Shown: one piece after another, positions 20,042 to 30,896 of the stretch
How the letters are laid out: every line of letters starts with the position of its first letter
Position numbering within the stretch: the first letter of the stretch is position 1
Source: Biformimicrobium ophioploci
GTDB lineage: Bacteria > Pseudomonadota > Gammaproteobacteria > Pseudomonadales > Cellvibrionaceae
Direction: 5' to 3'
Assembly (NCBI RefSeq): GCF_030270605.1
Contig: NZ_BSYJ01000007.1
Span: forward strand, 54,820 to 118,819
DNA length: 64,000 nt
Program-made: the position numbers and the translations under genes
Notes under the pieces: generated by a model
Told to the model about the DNA's origin: nothing
What the model saw: only the letters and a program-made list of their open reading frames with translations
Databases searched by the model: none

Positions 20042-20079
20042 GATCTTACCTCTATCTCAACTTGCGAGCCGCGGGCGCC

Positions 20080-21417
20080 TTAGCGACGACCGAAGCCCTG
20101 TAAATTTGCTTTCTTCATCATCCCTTCGTACTGATGGGACATCAAGTGCGACTGCACTTGCGCCATGAAGTCCATCACTACAACCACCACGATCAGCAGT
20201 GAGGTACCACCCAGGTAGAAGGGCACATCGGCCACGACCACCAGGAATTGGGGCAGCAAGCATACCAGCGCAATGTACACAGCGCCAACCAAAGTCAGGC
20301 GAGTCAGCACATTATCGATATAACGTGCGGACTGCTCGCCCGGACGGATGCCTGGAATATAGGCTCCGGACTTCTTCAGGTTGTCGGCGACTTCACTCGG
20401 GTTGAACATCAACGCCGTGTAGAAGAAGCAGAAGAACACGATCAGGCCGGCGAACAGAATGATGTTCAGCGGCTGACCAGGTCCAAGCGCAAGCGCCATC
20501 TTTTGCAGGATTTCGGCGCCCAGGCCCTCACCGCCCTGACCGAACCACTGCGCCAGAGTCGCAGGGAACAGCAGGATGCTGCTGGCAAAAATCGCCGGAA
20601 TAACACCGGCCATGTTTACCTTCAGCGGCAAGTGGCTTGCCTGGGCAGCCGGTGCCGCATTAAAGCGACCCGCCTGACGACGCGCATGGTTGATGGTGAT
20701 CCGGCGCTGGCCGCGCTCCATGACCACCACGAAGAAGATGACCGCAATCGCAATAAAGCCGATCAGCAGCAGCATCAGGATGTGCAATTCACCCTGGCGC
20801 GCCTGCTCAAAGGCCTGGCCGATTGCACTGGGCAAGCCAGCCACAATACCTGCGAAGATCAGCATGGAAATACCATTGCCAATACCACGCTCGGTTACCT
20901 GCTCACCCAGCCACATCATGAAGACGGCGCCGGTTACCAGGGAAACCACTGCGACAAAGTAGAAGCCAAATGCAGGCTCGGCACTGTAGGCCAGGTTCTG
21001 GCCAGCCAGGCCGATACTCATACCGACTGCCTGAATTGTCGCAAGCACTACCGTGAGGTAACGCGTGTACTGGTTGATCTTGCGGCGACCTGAGTCACCT
21101 TCTTTCTTTAGCTGCTCCAATGACGGCGTTACCGCCGTCATCAGCTGCATGATAATGGAGGCCGAAATGTAGGGCATGATACCGAGGGCCAGGATACTCA
21201 TGCGCTCCAGTGCACCACCGGAGAACATGTTAAACAGGCCGAGAATCGTTCCCTGGTTGGCGTTAAACAAGCTGGCCAGCCGCTCCGGGTCAATGCCCGG
21301 TACCGGGATGTGAGTCCCTACGCGGTAGACAACAATTGCCAGAAACAGGAAACGGAGGCGAGCCCAAAGCTCGCCCAAACCCTTGTTATTTGCCAGGGCT
21401 GCACCCGGTTTTGCCAT
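20080..21417 (-). CDS. secY: Preprotein translocase subunit SecY
   Basis: 445-residue core of the SecYEG channel with ten membrane segments. The start [23 protein letters not shown], the plug region [16 protein letters not shown] and the cytoplasmic [13 protein letters not shown] loop are typical. The C terminus [22 protein letters not shown] ends in the ribosome-contacting basic tail. It follows rplO in the spc operon by 23 bases. Confidence 0.98.
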   Translation of the reverse strand: MAKPGAALANNKGLGELWARLRFLFLAIVVYRVGTHIPVPGIDPERLASLFNANQGTILGLFNMFSGGALERMSILALGIMPYISASIIMQLMTAVTPSLEQLKKEGDSGRRKINQYTRYLTVVLATIQAVGMSIGLAGQNLAYSAEPAFGFYFVAVVSLVTGAVFMMWLGEQVTERGIGNGISMLIFAGIVAGLPSAIGQAFEQARQGELHILMLLLIGFIAIAVIFFVVVMERGQRRITINHARRQAGRFNAAPAAQASHLPLKVNMAGVIPAIFASSILLFPATLAQWFGQGGEGLGAEILQKMALALGPGQPLNIILFAGLIVFFCFFYTALMFNPSEVADNLKKSGAYIPGIRPGEQSARYIDNVLTRLTLVGAVYIALVCLLPQFLVVVADVPFYLGGTSLLIVVVVVMDFMAQVQSHLMSHQYEGMMKKANLQGFGRR

Positions 21418-21440
21418 TCGAGCCTCTATTATTTTCGTTT

Positions 21441-21875
21441 TTACGCTTCGACTTTTCCGCCCGCGGCTTCAATCGCAGCTTTGGCACCTTTAGTGACTGC
21501 CAGGCCCTTAACAGTAACGGCCTTGTTCAATTCACCAGACAGGAACACCTTCGCACGCTTGATGTGGTTGCCAACGATGTCGGCTTTCTGCAGCGCAGCC
21601 AAATCGACTACGTCGCCTTCCACTTTCGCGAGTTCAAACAGACGAACTTCCGCAGTGACACGAGACACACGAGAGCTGAAGCCGTACTTCGGCAAACGCT
21701 TCTGCAGTGGCATCTGGCCACCCTCGAAGCCCGGACGTACGCTGCCGCCGGAGCGGGACTTCTGGCCCTTGTGGCCGCGGCCGCCGGTTTTACCCAAGCC
21801 GCTGCCGATACCGCGACCGACACGCTTGCCGCTGTGCTTGTGACCCTCTGCGGGAGACAGATCATTCAAACGCAT
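21441..21875 (-). CDS. rplO: 50S ribosomal protein L15
   Basis: 144-residue L15, a late assembly protein of the 50S. The start [13 protein letters not shown] at 21875 is canonical; a TTG five codons upstream is not used in relatives. The Gly/Arg-rich region ([21 protein letters not shown]) is diagnostic. The ATG lies one base after the rpmD stop, indicating translational coupling, with GAGGGAGAG just upstream. Confidence 0.98.
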   Translation of the reverse strand: MRLNDLSPAEGHKHSGKRVGRGIGSGLGKTGGRGHKGQKSRSGGSVRPGFEGGQMPLQKRLPKYGFSSRVSRVTAEVRLFELAKVEGDVVDLAALQKADIVGNHIKRAKVFLSGELNKAVTVKGLAVTKGAKAAIEAAGGKVEA

Positions 21876-21876
21876 C

Positions 21877-22062
21877 TTACTCTCCCTCAACCTTAACCAG
21901 GTAATTCACTTTATTGATCATGCCGCGCACAGAGGGAGTGTCTTCCACTTCCACAGTGTGACCGATGCGGCGCAGGCCCAGGCCGGCAACGCACGCCTGA
22001 TGGTTTTTCAGGCGGCCAGCGGTGCTCTTGATCTGGGTGACTTTAATGGTCTTCTTAGCCAT
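21877..22062 (-). CDS. rpmD: 50S ribosomal protein L30
   Basis: 61-residue L30 ([20 protein letters not shown] ... [24 protein letters not shown]). It is of the short bacterial type and lies between rpsE and rplO in the spc operon, coupled to rplO. Confidence 0.97.
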   Translation of the reverse strand: MAKKTIKVTQIKSTAGRLKNHQACVAGLGLRRIGHTVEVEDTPSVRGMINKVNYLVKVEGE

Positions 22063-22092
22063 GGTCTTAACCCACCTTAATTACTTCGGCAA

Positions 22093-22599
22093 TCAGCCGA
22101 TGATTTCTTCGACTGACTTGCCGCGCTTGGCTGCAACGTCTTCCGGGGAAGACATCTGCGCCAGGGCGTCAAATGTTGCACGTACAACGTTCACCGGGTT
22201 GGTAGAGCCGTAGCACTTGGCCAGTACGTTGTGAACGCCTGCCATTTCCAGTACGGAGCGCATGGCACCGCCAGCAATTACACCAGTACCCTGGGAAGCC
22301 GGCTGCATGTACACCTTGGAACCGCCGTGGCGACCGTTGGTTGCGTACTGAATAGTGTCACCGTTCAGGTCAACGCTGATCATGTTGCGACGCGCAGATT
22401 CCATTGCCTTCTGGATCGCGACAGGCACTTCACGCGCCTTACCACGACCAAAACCAACGCGACCATTGCCGTCACCGACAACTGTCAGAGCTGTAAAGGC
22501 AAAGATACGTCCGCCCTTTACGGTCTTGGCAACACGGTTTACCTGGACCAGCTTTTCCTGCAGGCCCTCGTCGTTGCTTCTGTCTTTCTCTTTAGCCAT
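22093..22599 (-). CDS. rpsE: 30S ribosomal protein S5
   Basis: 168-residue S5, involved in decoding fidelity and mRNA helicase activity at the entry channel. The N-terminal double-stranded RNA-binding fold shows [21 protein letters not shown] and [14 protein letters not shown]; the segment [14 protein letters not shown] lies in the C-terminal domain. No unusual residue is seen in the spectinomycin loop region. It is 11 bases after rplR. Confidence 0.98.
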   Translation of the reverse strand: MAKEKDRSNDEGLQEKLVQVNRVAKTVKGGRIFAFTALTVVGDGNGRVGFGRGKAREVPVAIQKAMESARRNMISVDLNGDTIQYATNGRHGGSKVYMQPASQGTGVIAGGAMRSVLEMAGVHNVLAKCYGSTNPVNVVRATFDALAQMSSPEDVAAKRGKSVEEIIG

Positions 22600-22610
22600 C
22601 TTGTCTACCT

Positions 22611-22961
22611 TTAGAATTCCAGACCCGCTTCACGAGCGGCGTCGGCCAGTGCTTTTACGCGGCCGTGGTATTTGAAACCACTGCGATCGAAGGCTACCTT
22701 GCTGACACCAGCGGCCTTGGCCCGCTCGGCAATCAGGGTGCCAACCGCTTTCGCAGCCTCGGCATTACCGGTTTTGCCCTCACGCAGGCTTTTGTCCAGG
22801 GTAGAGGCGCTGGCCAATACCTTGTCACCTTCGGCAGACAGGACTTGAGCGTAAATGTGACGCGGGGTGCGGTTAACCGTGAGGCGAACGGAACCCAGCT
22901 CACTGATCTTGGCGCGGGCACGACGTGCACGACGCAAGCGAGATTGCTTTTTAACGTTCAT
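22611..22961 (-). CDS. rplR: 50S ribosomal protein L18
   Basis: 116-residue L18 that binds 5S rRNA with L5 and L25. It has a basic N terminus ([18 protein letters not shown]) and ends [26 protein letters not shown], the usual motif. It is 13 bases downstream of rplF. Confidence 0.98.
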   Translation of the reverse strand: MNVKKQSRLRRARRARAKISELGSVRLTVNRTPRHIYAQVLSAEGDKVLASASTLDKSLREGKTGNAEAAKAVGTLIAERAKAAGVSKVAFDRSGFKYHGRVKALADAAREAGLEF

Positions 22962-22974
22962 TTCAATGCCCTAA

Positions 22975-23508
22975 TTACTTCTTCTTCGCTTCTTTACGGT
23001 GCACATGCTCATCGGCATAGCGCACACCCTTGCCCTTGTATGGCTCCGGCGGACGGAACGCGCGGATTTCCGCAGCGGCCTGACCCAGCAACTGCTTGTC
23101 CGCGCTCTTCAGCAGGACTTCAGTCTGGGACGGGGTTTCCGCCTTGACGCCTTCAGGCAGTTCGTAATCAACCGGGTGAGAGAAGCCCAGGGTCAGGTTC
23201 AGGGTAGAACCGGAGGCCTTGGCACGATAACCAACACCCATCAGCTGCAGCTTCTTCTCAAAACCCTGGTTTACACCAGTAACCATGTTGTTCACCAGCG
23301 CACGGGTGGTACCCGCCAGTGCACGCGCCTGCTTGGAGCCGTTACGTGCCGCGAAGGTCAGAACGTTGTCGTTCTGGGTCACTTCAACATCGCTGTGAAC
23401 GACGTGTTCCAGATTACCCTTACCGCCTTTAATGGAGATTTCCTGGCCGTTCAGGGTAACGGTTACGCCTGCAGGGATTTCTACCGGACTTTTTGCTACT
23501 CGAGACAT
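22975..23508 (-). CDS. rplF: 50S ribosomal protein L6
   Basis: 177-residue L6 near the GTPase-associated region and sarcin-ricin loop. It starts [17 protein letters not shown] at 23508 with GGCGGGGG upstream; an in-frame start 16 codons earlier is rejected because it lies in the rpsH 3' end and is unlike relatives. The C-terminal [17 protein letters not shown] motif is diagnostic. Confidence 0.98.
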   Translation of the reverse strand: MSRVAKSPVEIPAGVTVTLNGQEISIKGGKGNLEHVVHSDVEVTQNDNVLTFAARNGSKQARALAGTTRALVNNMVTGVNQGFEKKLQLMGVGYRAKASGSTLNLTLGFSHPVDYELPEGVKAETPSQTEVLLKSADKQLLGQAAAEIRAFRPPEPYKGKGVRYADEHVHRKEAKKK

Positions 23509-23521
23509 AGTAACCCCCGCC

Positions 23522-23914
23522 TTAGAATACGGTGCAGAGCACTTCGCCACCGACACCGGCCTGACGTGCAGCGCGGTCGGTCATCACACCCTTGGAGGTG
23601 GATACGATAGCGATACCCAGGCCACCGCGGATAGACGGCAGCTGCTTGGAACCAGAGTAAGCACGCAGGCCCGGACGCGAAACGCGCACGAGCTCGGCAA
23701 TAACCGGCTTACCCTGGAAGTATTTCAGCTCAACAGTCAGCTCAGGCTTGGCGCCTTCAGCGACTGCGTAATCAGCAACGTAGCCCTCGTCCTTCAGGAC
23801 CTTGGCTACAGCTACTTTCAGTTTGGATGAAGGCAGGGTAACGCTCGCCTTGCCGCGCGCCAGTGCGTTGCGGATGCGAGTCAGCATATCTGCCAACGGA
23901 TCTTGCATACTCAT
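23522..23914 (-). CDS. rpsH: 30S ribosomal protein S8
   Basis: 130-residue S8, a 16S rRNA central-domain organiser and, in E. coli, the translational repressor of the spc operon acting at rplE. It starts [19 protein letters not shown] and ends [26 protein letters not shown]. It lies 26 bases after rpsN. Confidence 0.98.
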   Translation of the reverse strand: MSMQDPLADMLTRIRNALARGKASVTLPSSKLKVAVAKVLKDEGYVADYAVAEGAKPELTVELKYFQGKPVIAELVRVSRPGLRAYSGSKQLPSIRGGLGIAIVSTSKGVMTDRAARQAGVGGEVLCTVF

Positions 23915-23940
23915 TTGATAAAGCTCCTCAAGCCTGCCTG

Positions 23941-24246
23941 TTACCAGCTGGCCTTAACCAGACCAGGTACGTCACCACGCATGGCGGCTTCGCGCAGTTT
24001 GTTACGGCACAGGCCGAACTTGCGGTAAACCGCGTGCGGACGACCTGTAATGCGGCAGCGACGCTGCTTGCGAACCGGGCTCGCGTCGCGCGGCATTTTC
24101 TGCAGCTTGATCTGAGCTTCCCAACGCTCTTCCTCGGAAGTGTTGGGATTGGCGATGATCGCCTTCAGCTCTTGACGCTTCGGCGCGTACTTAGCTGCGG
24201 TTCGAGCGCGTTTGGCTTCGCGCGCAATCATGGATTTCTTCGCCAT
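23941..24246 (-). CDS. rpsN: 30S ribosomal protein S14 (zinc-free long form)
   Basis: 101-residue S14 of the 30S head. It is the long C-minus form: the region corresponding to the zinc knuckle reads [24 protein letters not shown] without CxxC pairs. It therefore should not need zinc, in contrast to the L36 of the same operon. It is 9 bases after rplE. Confidence 0.98.
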   Translation of the reverse strand: MAKKSMIAREAKRARTAAKYAPKRQELKAIIANPNTSEEERWEAQIKLQKMPRDASPVRKQRRCRITGRPHAVYRKFGLCRNKLREAAMRGDVPGLVKASW

Positions 24247-24255
24247 GTTTTCCTC

Positions 24256-24795
24256 TTAACCCTTGAAAGGGAAGTTAAATGCTTTCAACAGCGCGCGACC
24301 GTGTTCGTCGCTGGTAGCTGTTGTAGTGATACAAATATCCAGGCCACGGAGCTTGTCTACTTTGTCGTAGTCAATTTCCGGGAAGATAATCTGCTCAGTC
24401 ACACCCATGGAGAAATTACCGCGGCCGTCGAATTGCTTCGGGCTAATACCACGGAAGTCGCGGATACGCGGGATGGCGATACCGATCAGTCGATCGAGAA
24501 ATTCGTACATCCGCTCACCACGCAGGGTGACCTTACAGCCAATCGGCCAGCCGTCACGGATCTTAAAGCCCGCAATAGACTTGCGTGCCTTAGTCACAAC
24601 CGGCTTCTGGCCAGTGATTGCAGTCATGTCACCGACTGCATTTTCCAGTACTTTCTTATCAGCTACAGCCTCACCAACACCCATGTTGATGGTGATCTTT
24701 GTGATACGCGGTACTGACATTACATTGTCGAGACCGAGCTCATCTTTGAGCTTCGGCGCCAACTCTTTTGTATAGAGCTCTTTAAGCCTTGCCAT
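24256..24795 (-). CDS. rplE: 50S ribosomal protein L5
   Basis: 179-residue L5 of the central protuberance, binding 5S rRNA and the P-site tRNA. Motifs: [43 protein letters not shown] and [20 protein letters not shown]. It is 20 bases after rplX. In E. coli the S8 target overlaps the start of this gene; no attempt was made to fold it here. Confidence 0.98.
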   Translation of the reverse strand: MARLKELYTKELAPKLKDELGLDNVMSVPRITKITINMGVGEAVADKKVLENAVGDMTAITGQKPVVTKARKSIAGFKIRDGWPIGCKVTLRGERMYEFLDRLIGIAIPRIRDFRGISPKQFDGRGNFSMGVTEQIIFPEIDYDKVDKLRGLDICITTTATSDEHGRALLKAFNFPFKG

Positions 24796-24815
24796 GGTCT
24801 TACTACCTGCCCTGC

Positions 24816-25133
24816 TTAAGCGTCAACAGCGTCGCCGCTGGATTTGAAGACGCGGATTTTAGTGCCGTCTTCCTGTACTTTGAAGCCTACACGGTCAGCT
24901 TTCTGGGTGTTGCTGTTGAAGATGGCAACGTTGGAAGCCTGAATCGGGGCCTCTTTCTCAACGATACCGCCTGCAACGCCCAGCTGCGGGTTAGGCTTCT
25001 GGTGCTTTTTGATCATTTGCACACCGGAAACGATCAGGCGACCGTCGGCAAGTACTTTCTGTACCTTGCCGCGCTTGCCCTTGTCGCGACCGGCGATAAC
25101 GATCACTTCGTCGTCACGCTTGATCTTGCGCAT
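24816..25133 (-). CDS. rplX: 50S ribosomal protein L24
   Basis: 105-residue L24, an early assembly initiator with a KOW domain ([24 protein letters not shown]). The tail KTRV-like segment reads [16 protein letters not shown]. It is 27 bases after rplN. Confidence 0.97.
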   Translation of the reverse strand: MRKIKRDDEVIVIAGRDKGKRGKVQKVLADGRLIVSGVQMIKKHQKPNPQLGVAGGIVEKEAPIQASNVAIFNSNTQKADRVGFKVQEDGTKIRVFKSSGDAVDA

Positions 25134-25160
25134 AACTCTGTTCTCCGATTTCCCAGGGCC

Positions 25161-25529
25161 TTAAATTACTTCAGGCGCCAGGGAGATGATCTTCATGAAC
25201 TTCTCACCGCGCAGCTCGCGGGTGACCGGGCCAAAAATACGAGTGCCGATCGGGGCATTCTGCTGGTTCAGCAGTACCGCGGCATTGTCGTCAAACTTAA
25301 TCAGGGAACCGTCTGGACGACGTACACCCTTCTTGGTACGAACCACAACCGCGTTCATTACCTGGCCTTTCTTCACCTTGCCACGTGGGATGGCTTCCTT
25401 AACGGTCACCTTGATAATGTCGCCCACACCGGCGTAGCGACGATGGGAGCCGCCGAGCACCTTGATGCACATCACGCGGCGAGCCCCACTATTGTCTGCT
25501 ACTTCTAAGTAGGATTCGGTTTGAATCAT
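25161..25529 (-). CDS. rplN: 50S ribosomal protein L14
   Basis: 122-residue L14 ([21 protein letters not shown] ... [24 protein letters not shown]), at the subunit interface. It opens the spc operon in the E. coli scheme; the gap to rpsQ is only 32 bases and no promoter is evident there, so it is probably co-transcribed with the S10 operon. Confidence 0.98.
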   Translation of the reverse strand: MIQTESYLEVADNSGARRVMCIKVLGGSHRRYAGVGDIIKVTVKEAIPRGKVKKGQVMNAVVVRTKKGVRRPDGSLIKFDDNAAVLLNQQNAPIGTRIFGPVTRELRGEKFMKIISLAPEVI

Positions 25530-25561
25530 CGTTCCTCTCCGAAACTCAATGCGTCAGGCGG

Positions 25562-25825
25562 TTAAACCTTCGCCGCACGCTCAACGATACTTTGCAAAGT
25601 CCAGCTCTTCTGCTTGGACAGCGGACGAGATTCCTCGATGGTTACAACATCACCGATGTTGCAATCATTGTTCTCATCGTGTGCCTTCAGCTTGGTGGAC
25701 TTACTCACATACTTTCCGTAGATCGGGTGCTTAACACGGCGCTCGATCAAAACGGTGATGGTTTTATCCATCTTGTCGCTCACTACCTTACCGGTGAGCG
25801 TGCGCTTCAGTTTTGCTTCAGCCAT
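25562..25825 (-). CDS. rpsQ: 30S ribosomal protein S17
   Basis: 87-residue S17 with an OB fold that binds the 5' domain of 16S rRNA ([31 protein letters not shown]). It starts 2 bases after the rpmC stop, so translation is coupled. It is the last gene of the S10 operon. Confidence 0.98.
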   Translation of the reverse strand: MAEAKLKRTLTGKVVSDKMDKTITVLIERRVKHPIYGKYVSKSTKLKAHDENNDCNIGDVVTIEESRPLSKQKSWTLQSIVERAAKV

Positions 25826-25827
25826 GA

Positions 25828-26019
25828 TTAGTTACCTGCCTTTTCATTCAGCACAGTCTTGATGCGAGCAATGTCGCGACGGGTCTGCTTGAGCAGATGA
25901 GTCTGGTTCAGCTGACCAGTAGTCTTCTGCATGCGCAGCTTGAACTGTGCTTCGAGTTGGGACAGCAACTCTTGGTTCAGCTCTTCAACTGACTTTTCGC
26001 GTAGATCTGCAGTCTTCAT
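25828..26019 (-). CDS. rpmC: 50S ribosomal protein L29
   Basis: 63-residue, mostly helical L29 at the tunnel exit beside L23 ([25 protein letters not shown]). It overlaps the rplP stop by one base, an arrangement that couples translation. Confidence 0.97.
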   Translation of the reverse strand: MKTADLREKSVEELNQELLSQLEAQFKLRMQKTTGQLNQTHLLKQTRRDIARIKTVLNEKAGN

Positions 26020-26432
26020 TACATCACCGAACGCTTAACAAAAGTTGTCTTTACAGGCAGCTTCGCAGCGGCGAGGCCAAATGCTTCGCGTGCCAGTTCC
26101 TCGGAAACACCCTCCATCTCATAGAGGACTTTACCCGGCTGGATCTGAGCTACCCAATACTCTACGTTACCCTTACCTTTACCCTGACGTACTTCCAGGG
26201 GCTTCTCGGTAATCGGCTTGTCCGGAAACACTCGAATCCAGATTTTACCGCCACGCTTAACGTGACGAGTCATAGCGCGTCGAGCCGCTTCGATCTGGCG
26301 CGCAGTCAGGCGACCACGATCAACAGATTTCAGACCAAACTCGCCGAAGCTCACTTTGGAGCCGCGCTGTGCCAGGCCGCGGTTACGACCTGTCTGTACC
26401 TTGCGGTATTTTGTACGCTTTGGTTGTAGCAT
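26019..26432 (-). CDS. rplP: 50S ribosomal protein L16
   Basis: 137-residue L16 that helps form the A-site tRNA path. It starts [19 protein letters not shown] and contains [25 protein letters not shown] and [20 protein letters not shown]. It is 14 bases after rpsC and overlaps rpmC by one base. Confidence 0.98.
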   Translation of the reverse strand: MLQPKRTKYRKVQTGRNRGLAQRGSKVSFGEFGLKSVDRGRLTARQIEAARRAMTRHVKRGGKIWIRVFPDKPITEKPLEVRQGKGKGNVEYWVAQIQPGKVLYEMEGVSEELAREAFGLAAAKLPVKTTFVKRSVM

Positions 26433-26446
26433 CGCTGGCGTACCCC

Positions 26447-27127
26447 TTAGTTAGAAGCCTTTTTCTTGGACCTTTTCGGTGCTTCAACCGGCTCTTCACC
26501 GCCGATCACTTCACCCTTAAAGATCCAAACTTTAATACCGATAATGCCGTAGGTAGTCAGGGCTTCGGTGTGCGCGTAGTCGATGTCCGCACGCAGAGTG
26601 TGCAGCGGTACACGGCCTTCGCGATACCATTCTGTACGTGCAATTTCTGCACCGCCCAGACGGCCACTTACCTGAATCTTGATACCTTCAGCGCCCTGGC
26701 GCATGGCGTTCTGTACCGCACGCTTCATAGCGCGACGGAACATTACGCGACGTTCCAGCTGCTGGGCTACGTTCTGACCAACCAGCGCTGCGTCCAGGTC
26801 CGGCTTGCGAACTTCTTCGATGTTGATGTGCACAGGCACACCCATCTTTTCGCTCACTGCGGCACGCAGCTTCTCGACGTCTTCACCTTTCTTACCGATA
26901 ACGATACCGGGGCGGGCGGTGTGAATAGTGACGCGAGCAGTGTTCGCAGGACGTTCGATGTCGATACGGCTTACAGACGCGTGCGCCAGAGCCTTACGAA
27001 TGAAGTCGCGAACAGTCAGGTCGGTGTACAGCTTGTCTGCGTACTCGTCGCTGCCGGCATACCAAACAGAAGTATGCTTTTTAACGATACCCAGACGAAT
27101 GCCGGTAGGATGTACTTTTTGTCCCAT
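26447..27127 (-). CDS. rpsC: 30S ribosomal protein S3
   Basis: 226-residue S3 of the mRNA entry site. It has a KH domain with the GxxG loop in [15 protein letters not shown] and the C-terminal [29 protein letters not shown]. The end is a Lys-rich tail ([10 protein letters not shown]). It is 14 bases after rplV. Confidence 0.98.
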   Translation of the reverse strand: MGQKVHPTGIRLGIVKKHTSVWYAGSDEYADKLYTDLTVRDFIRKALAHASVSRIDIERPANTARVTIHTARPGIVIGKKGEDVEKLRAAVSEKMGVPVHINIEEVRKPDLDAALVGQNVAQQLERRVMFRRAMKRAVQNAMRQGAEGIKIQVSGRLGGAEIARTEWYREGRVPLHTLRADIDYAHTEALTTYGIIGIKVWIFKGEVIGGEEPVEAPKRSKKKASN

Positions 27128-27141
27128 GGTTTCCTCGTCTG

Positions 27142-27474
27142 TTATTTATCAGCCACTTTCACAGTGATGTGACAAGTACGCTTCAAGATACGATCAGCAC
27201 GACCTTTTGCACGCGGCTTAATGCGCTTCATGGTCGTACCTTCATCCACAAAAATGGTGGAAACCTTCAGCTCGTCAACGTCAGCACCTTCGTTGTGCTC
27301 AGCGTTGGCGATAGCGGATTCCAGCACTTTCTTAACGATCGCTGCACCTTTCTTCGGGCTGAAAGCCAGAATGTCCAGAGCCTCTTCAACACGCTTGCCG
27401 CGCACCTGATCAGCTACCAGACGCGCTTTCTGTGCCGACAGACGGGCACCGCGCAGTTTTGCTTGCACTTCCAT
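27142..27474 (-). CDS. rplV: 50S ribosomal protein L22
   Basis: 110-residue L22 lining the exit tunnel. The beta-hairpin region reads [30 protein letters not shown], with no deletion of the kind linked to macrolide resistance. It is 15 bases after rpsS. Confidence 0.98.
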   Translation of the reverse strand: MEVQAKLRGARLSAQKARLVADQVRGKRVEEALDILAFSPKKGAAIVKKVLESAIANAEHNEGADVDELKVSTIFVDEGTTMKRIKPRAKGRADRILKRTCHITVKVADK

Positions 27475-27489
27475 CTCTATAACCTCGGC

Positions 27490-27768
27490 TTAGCGCTTCT
27501 TGGCTTTCTTGTCAGCGGCGTGACCTTTATAGGTACGAGTCACCGCAAATTCACCCAGCTTGTGGCCAACCATTTCTTCGTTGACCAGTACCGGTACGTG
27601 TTGACGGCCGTTGTGAACAGCGATCGTCAGGCCCACCATCTCCGGCATAATCATGGAGCGGCGTGACCAGGTTTTAATAGGACGGCGATCATTCTTTTCG
27701 ATCGCTGCCTCCACCTTTTTGATCAAATGCAGATCAATAAAGGGACCTTTCTTTAATGAGCGTGGCAC
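27490..27768 (-). CDS. rpsS: 30S ribosomal protein S19
   Basis: 92-residue S19 ([20 protein letters not shown] ... [22 protein letters not shown]) of the 30S head, partnering S13. It is 39 bases after rplB. Confidence 0.98.
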   Translation of the reverse strand: MPRSLKKGPFIDLHLIKKVEAAIEKNDRRPIKTWSRRSMIMPEMVGLTIAVHNGRQHVPVLVNEEMVGHKLGEFAVTRTYKGHAADKKAKKR

Positions 27769-27807
27769 TGTCGATTCCTCTCTAGCTGCTCTTATTCGTA
27801 TCCCGGC

Positions 27808-28635
27808 TTACTTGGAGCCGCGACGACGAACAATCATCTTGTTGGTGCGCTTGTTCTTGCGCGTCTTGTAGCCCTTGGTCGGCATACCCCACGGAGACAC
27901 AGGGTGACGGCCACCAGAGGTACGACCTTCACCACCACCGTGCGGGTGATCAACCGGGTTCATCGCAACACCGCGAACGGTCGGGCGCACACCGCGCCAG
28001 CGAGCCGCACCAGCCTTACCAAGCTTGCGCAGGCTGTGTTCGGAATTGCTTACTTCACCCAGGGTTGCGCGACACTCGCTCAGAACCTTGCGCATTTCGC
28101 CAGAACGCAGGCGAATAGTTGCATAGGTGCCTTCACGGGCCACCAGCTGAACAGAGGCACCAGCGGAACGCGCCAGCTGCGCACCCTTACCAGGCTTCAG
28201 TTCGATACCGTGAATCACGGAACCAACCGGGATATTGCGCAGCGGCAGGGTGTTACCCACGCTGATCGGCGCAGTGTCGCCAGACATGATCTGGGCACCA
28301 GCCTTCAGGCCTTTCGGCGCAATGATGTAACGGCGCTCACCGTCGGCGTAGCAAACCAGAGCGATGTGTGCGCTGCGGTTCGGATCGTATTCAATACGCT
28401 CAACCTTGGCCGGAATACCGTCCTTGGTGCGCTTGAAGTCGATTACGCGATAGTGCTGCTTGTGACCACCACCGATGTGACGGGTAGTGATACGGCCGTT
28501 GTTGTTACGACCACCAGTCTTGCTCTTCTTTTCCAGCAGAGGAGCGTAAGGGGCACCTTTGTGCAGATCCTTGTTCACCACGCGTACAACGTGACGACGA
28601 CCAGCAGAAGTTGGCTTTAATTTCTGTAATGGCAT
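27808..28635 (-). CDS. rplB: 50S ribosomal protein L2
   Basis: 275-residue L2, required for subunit joining and peptidyl transfer. The conserved histidine segment [20 protein letters not shown] near the C terminus is intact, as is the Arg/Lys-rich end [19 protein letters not shown]. It is 13 bases after rplW. Confidence 0.98.
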   Translation of the reverse strand: MPLQKLKPTSAGRRHVVRVVNKDLHKGAPYAPLLEKKSKTGGRNNNGRITTRHIGGGHKQHYRVIDFKRTKDGIPAKVERIEYDPNRSAHIALVCYADGERRYIIAPKGLKAGAQIMSGDTAPISVGNTLPLRNIPVGSVIHGIELKPGKGAQLARSAGASVQLVAREGTYATIRLRSGEMRKVLSECRATLGEVSNSEHSLRKLGKAGAARWRGVRPTVRGVAMNPVDHPHGGGEGRTSGGRHPVSPWGMPTKGYKTRKNKRTNKMIVRRRGSK

Positions 28636-28648
28636 GACCTAGACTCCT

Positions 28649-28951
28649 TTACTCGGCAGCAGCGGCTTCAAAGTTGATGTCACTGCCTTCAGCAAGGCGA
28701 ACGTAGGCTTTCTTCCAGTCACTGCGCTGGCCCATGCCGTAGCGAGTGCGCTTGGTCTTGCCCTTTACGTTCACGGTGCGAACTTCTTCAACAGAAACGT
28801 TGAACAGTTTCTCGACCGCAGCCTTGATTTCGGCCTTTTCCGCGTCGGCGACAACCTTGAACACTACCTGGTTCGCGGCGTCCGCCAGAATCGCGGCCTT
28901 CTCGGAAATTACCGGGCCCAACAGTACTTTGTAGAGTCGTTCCTGATTCAT
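28649..28951 (-). CDS. rplW: 50S ribosomal protein L23
   Basis: 100-residue L23, docking site at the tunnel exit for trigger factor and SRP ([20 protein letters not shown]; the docking Glu region VISEK is present). Its start overlaps the rplD stop by 4 bases. Confidence 0.97.
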   Translation of the reverse strand: MNQERLYKVLLGPVISEKAAILADAANQVVFKVVADAEKAEIKAAVEKLFNVSVEEVRTVNVKGKTKRTRYGMGQRSDWKKAYVRLAEGSDINFEAAAAE

Positions 28952-29562
28952 CCCAGCACCTCCTCGAATTTCTTCAGCGCAGCGACGGTGACAACCACCT
29001 TGTCGAAACGAATCAGTGAAACCGGGTCAACCGCTGCGACGTCGCGCACGTCAACCTTGTGCAGGTTGCGGGACGCCAGGTAGAGGTTCTCGCTCACGTC
29101 TTCGGTCACGATCAGGGCTTCAGACAGGTCGTACTGGGCCATCTTCGCAACCAGCTGCTTGGTCTTGGGAGCGTCGACGTCGAAGCTCTCAACAACCACC
29201 AGACGCTCCTGGCGAGCAAGCTCGGACAGGATGCAGCGCAGGGCAGCACGGTACATTTTGCGGTTCAGCTTGACACTGTGGTCACGCGGCTCGGCAGCGA
29301 AGGTCACACCACCGGAGCGCCACAGCGGGCTACGGATGGTACCGGCACGAGCGCGGCCGGTGCCCTTCTGGCGCCACGGCTTCTTGCCACCACCGGAAAC
29401 TGCTGAACGGTTTTTCTGGGCCTTGGTACCCTGACGACCGCCAGCCATATAGGCGACGACTGCCTGGTGAACCAGGTCCTGGTTAAATTCACGACCGAAA
29501 GTCACTTCAGAGACAGCAACTGTGCCCTTGGCGCCTTCGGGGGTAGCGATATTCAGTTCCAT
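28948..29562 (-). CDS. rplD: 50S ribosomal protein L4
   Basis: 204-residue L4. In E. coli it also represses the S10 operon by binding the rpsJ leader. The tunnel loop contains [19 protein letters not shown]; the N terminus [19 protein letters not shown] is close to that of pseudomonads. It is 17 bases after rplC and overlaps rplW. Confidence 0.98.
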   Translation of the reverse strand: MELNIATPEGAKGTVAVSEVTFGREFNQDLVHQAVVAYMAGGRQGTKAQKNRSAVSGGGKKPWRQKGTGRARAGTIRSPLWRSGGVTFAAEPRDHSVKLNRKMYRAALRCILSELARQERLVVVESFDVDAPKTKQLVAKMAQYDLSEALIVTEDVSENLYLASRNLHKVDVRDVAAVDPVSLIRFDKVVVTVAALKKFEEVLG

Positions 29563-29579
29563 ATCTTTCTCCCTCGGAC

Positions 29580-30215
29580 TCAGGCTTTCACAGCCGGACG
29601 AACAACGACGTCACCGCCCGGAGCACCGGGGACAGCGCCCTTGATGAGCAGCAGATTGCGCTCGGCATCAACACGCACGACTTCCAGGTTCTGGGTAGTA
29701 ACCTGCTCAGCGCCCATGTGACCGGCCATTTTCTTACCCTTGAAAACACGTCCAGGGGTCTGACACTGGCCGATGGAGCCAGGCGCGCGGTGGGAAATGG
29801 AGTTACCGTGGGTGGCATCCTGCATGGAGAAGTTCCAGCGCTTAACACCGCCCTGGAAGCCTTTACCTTTGGAGGTACCGGTAACATCTACTTTTTGACC
29901 TGCTTCGAAGCCTGCAACGGTGATCTCACCGCCAACCTCGAAGGTTTCGTCGGAGTTGTCTGTGCGGAATTCCCACAGACCACGGCCAGCTTCAGTACCG
30001 GCCTTTGCGAAGTGGCCCTGTAAGGGCTTGGAAACGCGGGAGGCTTTACGAGCGCCCACGGTTACCTGCACAGCAGAGTAGCCGTCGGTCTCAGCCGATT
30101 TCACCTGGGTGATACGGTTCGGAGCTACCTCGATAACGGTAACAGGAACAGAAACACCGTCTTCAGTGAAGACACGGGTCATGCCGCTCTTGCGGCCGAC
30201 AATACCAATAGTCAT
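29580..30215 (-). CDS. rplC: 50S ribosomal protein L3
   Basis: 211-residue L3 ([20 protein letters not shown]). The segment [22 protein letters not shown] holds the Gln that PrmB methylates in relatives. It is 107 bases after rpsJ, a longer spacing than elsewhere in the operon. Confidence 0.98.
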   Translation of the reverse strand: MTIGIVGRKSGMTRVFTEDGVSVPVTVIEVAPNRITQVKSAETDGYSAVQVTVGARKASRVSKPLQGHFAKAGTEAGRGLWEFRTDNSDETFEVGGEITVAGFEAGQKVDVTGTSKGKGFQGGVKRWNFSMQDATHGNSISHRAPGSIGQCQTPGRVFKGKKMAGHMGAEQVTTQNLEVVRVDAERNLLLIKGAVPGAPGGDVVVRPAVKA

Positions 30216-30322
30216 TTCTTCTAACCTCTCAGTGCACGGGGCTTTAACCCACTGCGGCCGCCCAATTTCAGAGCGTTACACTACCCAGACCGTTTTCGCC
30301 TGGGATTCGGTAGTTTAAGGAA

Positions 30323-30649
<327 letters not shown>

Positions 30650-30710
30650 CTAATAAATCTAAAGAACGCCCTTTTGTCTCTACCCCGAGGGCAGGCGAAA
30701 AGGAGCGCGA

Positions 30711-30739
30711 ATTCTACGCAGCGGGGATTCAGCTGTCAA
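30711..30739 (-). promoter_or_regulatory. S10 operon promoter
   Basis: A near-consensus minus-strand promoter: -35 TTGACA (30734-30739), exactly 17 bases, -10 TAGAAT (30711-30716), then a CGCGCTCC discriminator. Transcription should start near 30704, giving a leader of about 70 bases that can fold (CCTTTT with AAAAGG; CTGCCC with GGGTAG) but is much shorter than the 172-base L4-responsive leader of E. coli. Confidence 0.8.
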
Positions 30740-30843
30740 GCCACTTTTTGAACAGCGAAAGGCAGGCGCGCCACAGGATCAGACCGGACAGTCCAGTCGC
30801 GCAAGAAAGGGAAATCCCTGCCCGCACGGTCAATGCCAAACAT

Positions 30844-30873
30844 AAAAAAACCGCGGCCGAAGCCGCGGTTTTC
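30844..30873 (-). terminator. tuf terminator
   Basis: Stem AACCGCGGC/GCCGCGGTT with a UUCG tetraloop in the minus-strand transcript, followed by TTTTTTT. The arms lie at 30849-30857 and 30862-30870 (plus strand). It closes the str operon 24 bases past the tuf stop. Confidence 0.92.
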
Positions 30874-30896
30874 GTAGGTCAGATCAGGGAGCAATA